DNA from: an uncultured Pirellulaceae bacterium
Lineage (GTDB): Bacteria > Planctomycetota > Planctomycetia > Pirellulales > Pirellulaceae
Direction of reading: 5' to 3'
DNA: 63,510 bases
Assembly: GCA_905480235.1 (NCBI GenBank)
Contig: CAJQPP010000042.1
Coordinates: 1-63,510 of the forward strand
The position numbers and the translations under genes were made by a program. Positions 62,951 to 63,510 of this stretch are shown piece after piece; the first letter of the stretch is position 1, and every line of letters begins with the position of its first letter. The notes under the pieces are model-generated. The model was not told the DNA's origin. It saw nothing but the letters and a program-made list of their open reading frames with translations, and did no database searches.

Positions 62951-63510
62951 ATGAGCCGCAGATCCATGTTCTTTGCGAAAAAACAGCCGCTTCGAAATTC
63001 TCGCGACGCAAAGGTTCAACTCTCGATGGAGGCCCTGGAGCCTTTGAACATGCTGGCGCCACTGTATCCTGACATGTTCGCATGGGAAAGTGAGAGCGCA
63101 GGGTACCTACACGATTACGTCGTCGAGGGTGATCTTTTGCGATTTACCACCGCTCTGGCAAACGATGGGCAGGGTAACTTGGAAGTTTTTGGCGGGCAGG
63201 TTCTCCCCAACGGTAACCAAGAAGTTTGGCAACGCGTTTATCATGACGACGGATCTCACAAAGACCATCTCGCAGGGGAATTCACTTACCACCCAGGCCA
63301 CGGACATATTCATTTTGATGGCTACGCTATCTACAGTCTGCGGGAAGTGACACCCGAAGGTGGCGTCGGTGAGATTGTTGCGACGGGCGGAAAAATTAGT
63401 TTCTGCTTGATCGATATCACTGAATACAACCCGGATGCCGGCCCCAGTAATTACCACAGCTGCGGTCAAACACAGGGTGTTACTGCGGGTTGGACGGATG
63501 TCTACACACG
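62951..63510 (+). CDS. Lysyl-oxidase-like copper enzyme, C-terminus beyond window
   Basis: 186 codons are visible before the right edge. Residues 110-186 match the lysyl oxidase catalytic domain: H117-G-H119-I-H121 corresponds to the three copper ligands (H-x-H-x-H), then K148 in GGKISFCLID and Y185 in TQGVTAGWTDVYT correspond to the Lys and Tyr that form the lysine tyrosylquinone cofactor (37 residues apart here, 35 in human LOX). Such enzymes oxidise lysine side-chain amines to aldehydes. The N-terminus contains LEPLNMLAP, like the LEPR-type motif at the start of many exported planctomycete proteins. It diverges from the Wzm gene. Confidence 0.85.
   Translation, partial: MSRRSMFFAKKQPLRNSRDAKVQLSMEALEPLNMLAPLYPDMFAWESESAGYLHDYVVEGDLLRFTTALANDGQGNLEVFGGQVLPNGNQEVWQRVYHDDGSHKDHLAGEFTYHPGHGHIHFDGYAIYSLREVTPEGGVGEIVATGGKISFCLIDITEYNPDAGPSNYHSCGQTQGVTAGWTDVYT

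Noticed and set aside
1..63510. CRISPR arrays, insertion sequences, prophage or integrase genes, restriction or toxin-antitoxin genes
   Set aside because: Looked for and not found; no transposase, integrase, Cas or toxin-like sequence is present in any convincing gene.

Overview
The window looks like chromosomal DNA of a planctomycete, most likely of the Pirellulales type. The support is the mixture of gene types: exported proteins of unknown function, a type I sulfatase with HEAT-like repeats, a DUF1080 hydrolase, two Ser/Thr protein kinases (one fused to an FGE-sulfatase-like domain), a VPS10/sortilin-like propeller, a Tat-exported xylose-isomerase-like TIM barrel, a K+-dependent-type membrane pyrophosphatase, and an exported protein with an LEP-type N-terminal motif. 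No prophage, insertion sequence, CRISPR array, tRNA or rRNA was found. The lineage is an inference from gene content, not from a marker phylogeny.

Layout. 1-10 kb: a glycoside-hydrolase-like gene cut by the left edge, an exported M3 peptidase, a TVP38 membrane protein with a flavin disulfide reductase, an SGNH hydrolase, a sulfatase and a TolB-like propeller. 10-14 kb (minus strand): a Gly/Tyr/His-rich exported protein, pterin carbinolamine dehydratase, an HD hydrolase and a TPR protein. 14-25 kb (plus strand): membrane pyrophosphatase after a long leader, an exported Gly-rich protein, an exported squalene-cyclase-like repeat protein, a kinase/FGE fusion, and a carboxypeptidase-regulatory-domain protein that appears translationally coupled to a Trp-rich 27-residue leader ORF. 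25-35 kb: cutC, a lone rplX (ribosomal protein L24), a 915-residue exported glycosidase-like protein, a small coiled-coil protein, a kinase with a degenerate receiver domain, and glnE. 35-48 kb: VPS10-like propeller, a two-TM K+ channel, an RND efflux pump with its adaptor lipoprotein, a membrane-anchored glycerophosphodiester phosphodiesterase, an AbgT transporter, a DUF1080 protein and a DinB-like protein. 48.9-56.4 kb: a histidine-degradation locus, hutU-hutH on minus and hutG-like, hutI and ftcD on plus, diverging from one control region. 56.9-63.5 kb: two coupled unknown genes, a Tat-exported TIM barrel with a DoxX protein, an SDR, a Wzm/Wzt-type polysaccharide exporter, and a truncated lysyl-oxidase-like gene at the right edge.

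How genes work together. The hut genes encode histidine to glutamate by way of formiminoglutamate, with FtcD passing the one-carbon unit to tetrahydrofolate. hutH carries a one-base frameshift, so the pathway may be broken at its first step, or the sequence may hold an error there. The RND pair is an inner-membrane pump and adaptor without a local outer-membrane partner. Wzm/Wzt forms a complete inner-membrane polysaccharide exporter.

Most notable items: the hutH frameshift, the lysyl-oxidase-like protein that keeps the copper ligands and both quinone-cofactor residues, the kinase/pseudo-receiver fusion, the Trp-rich coupled leader ORF, and a structured intergenic region after ftcD. I did not find a multi-gene system that I can confidently call previously undescribed.
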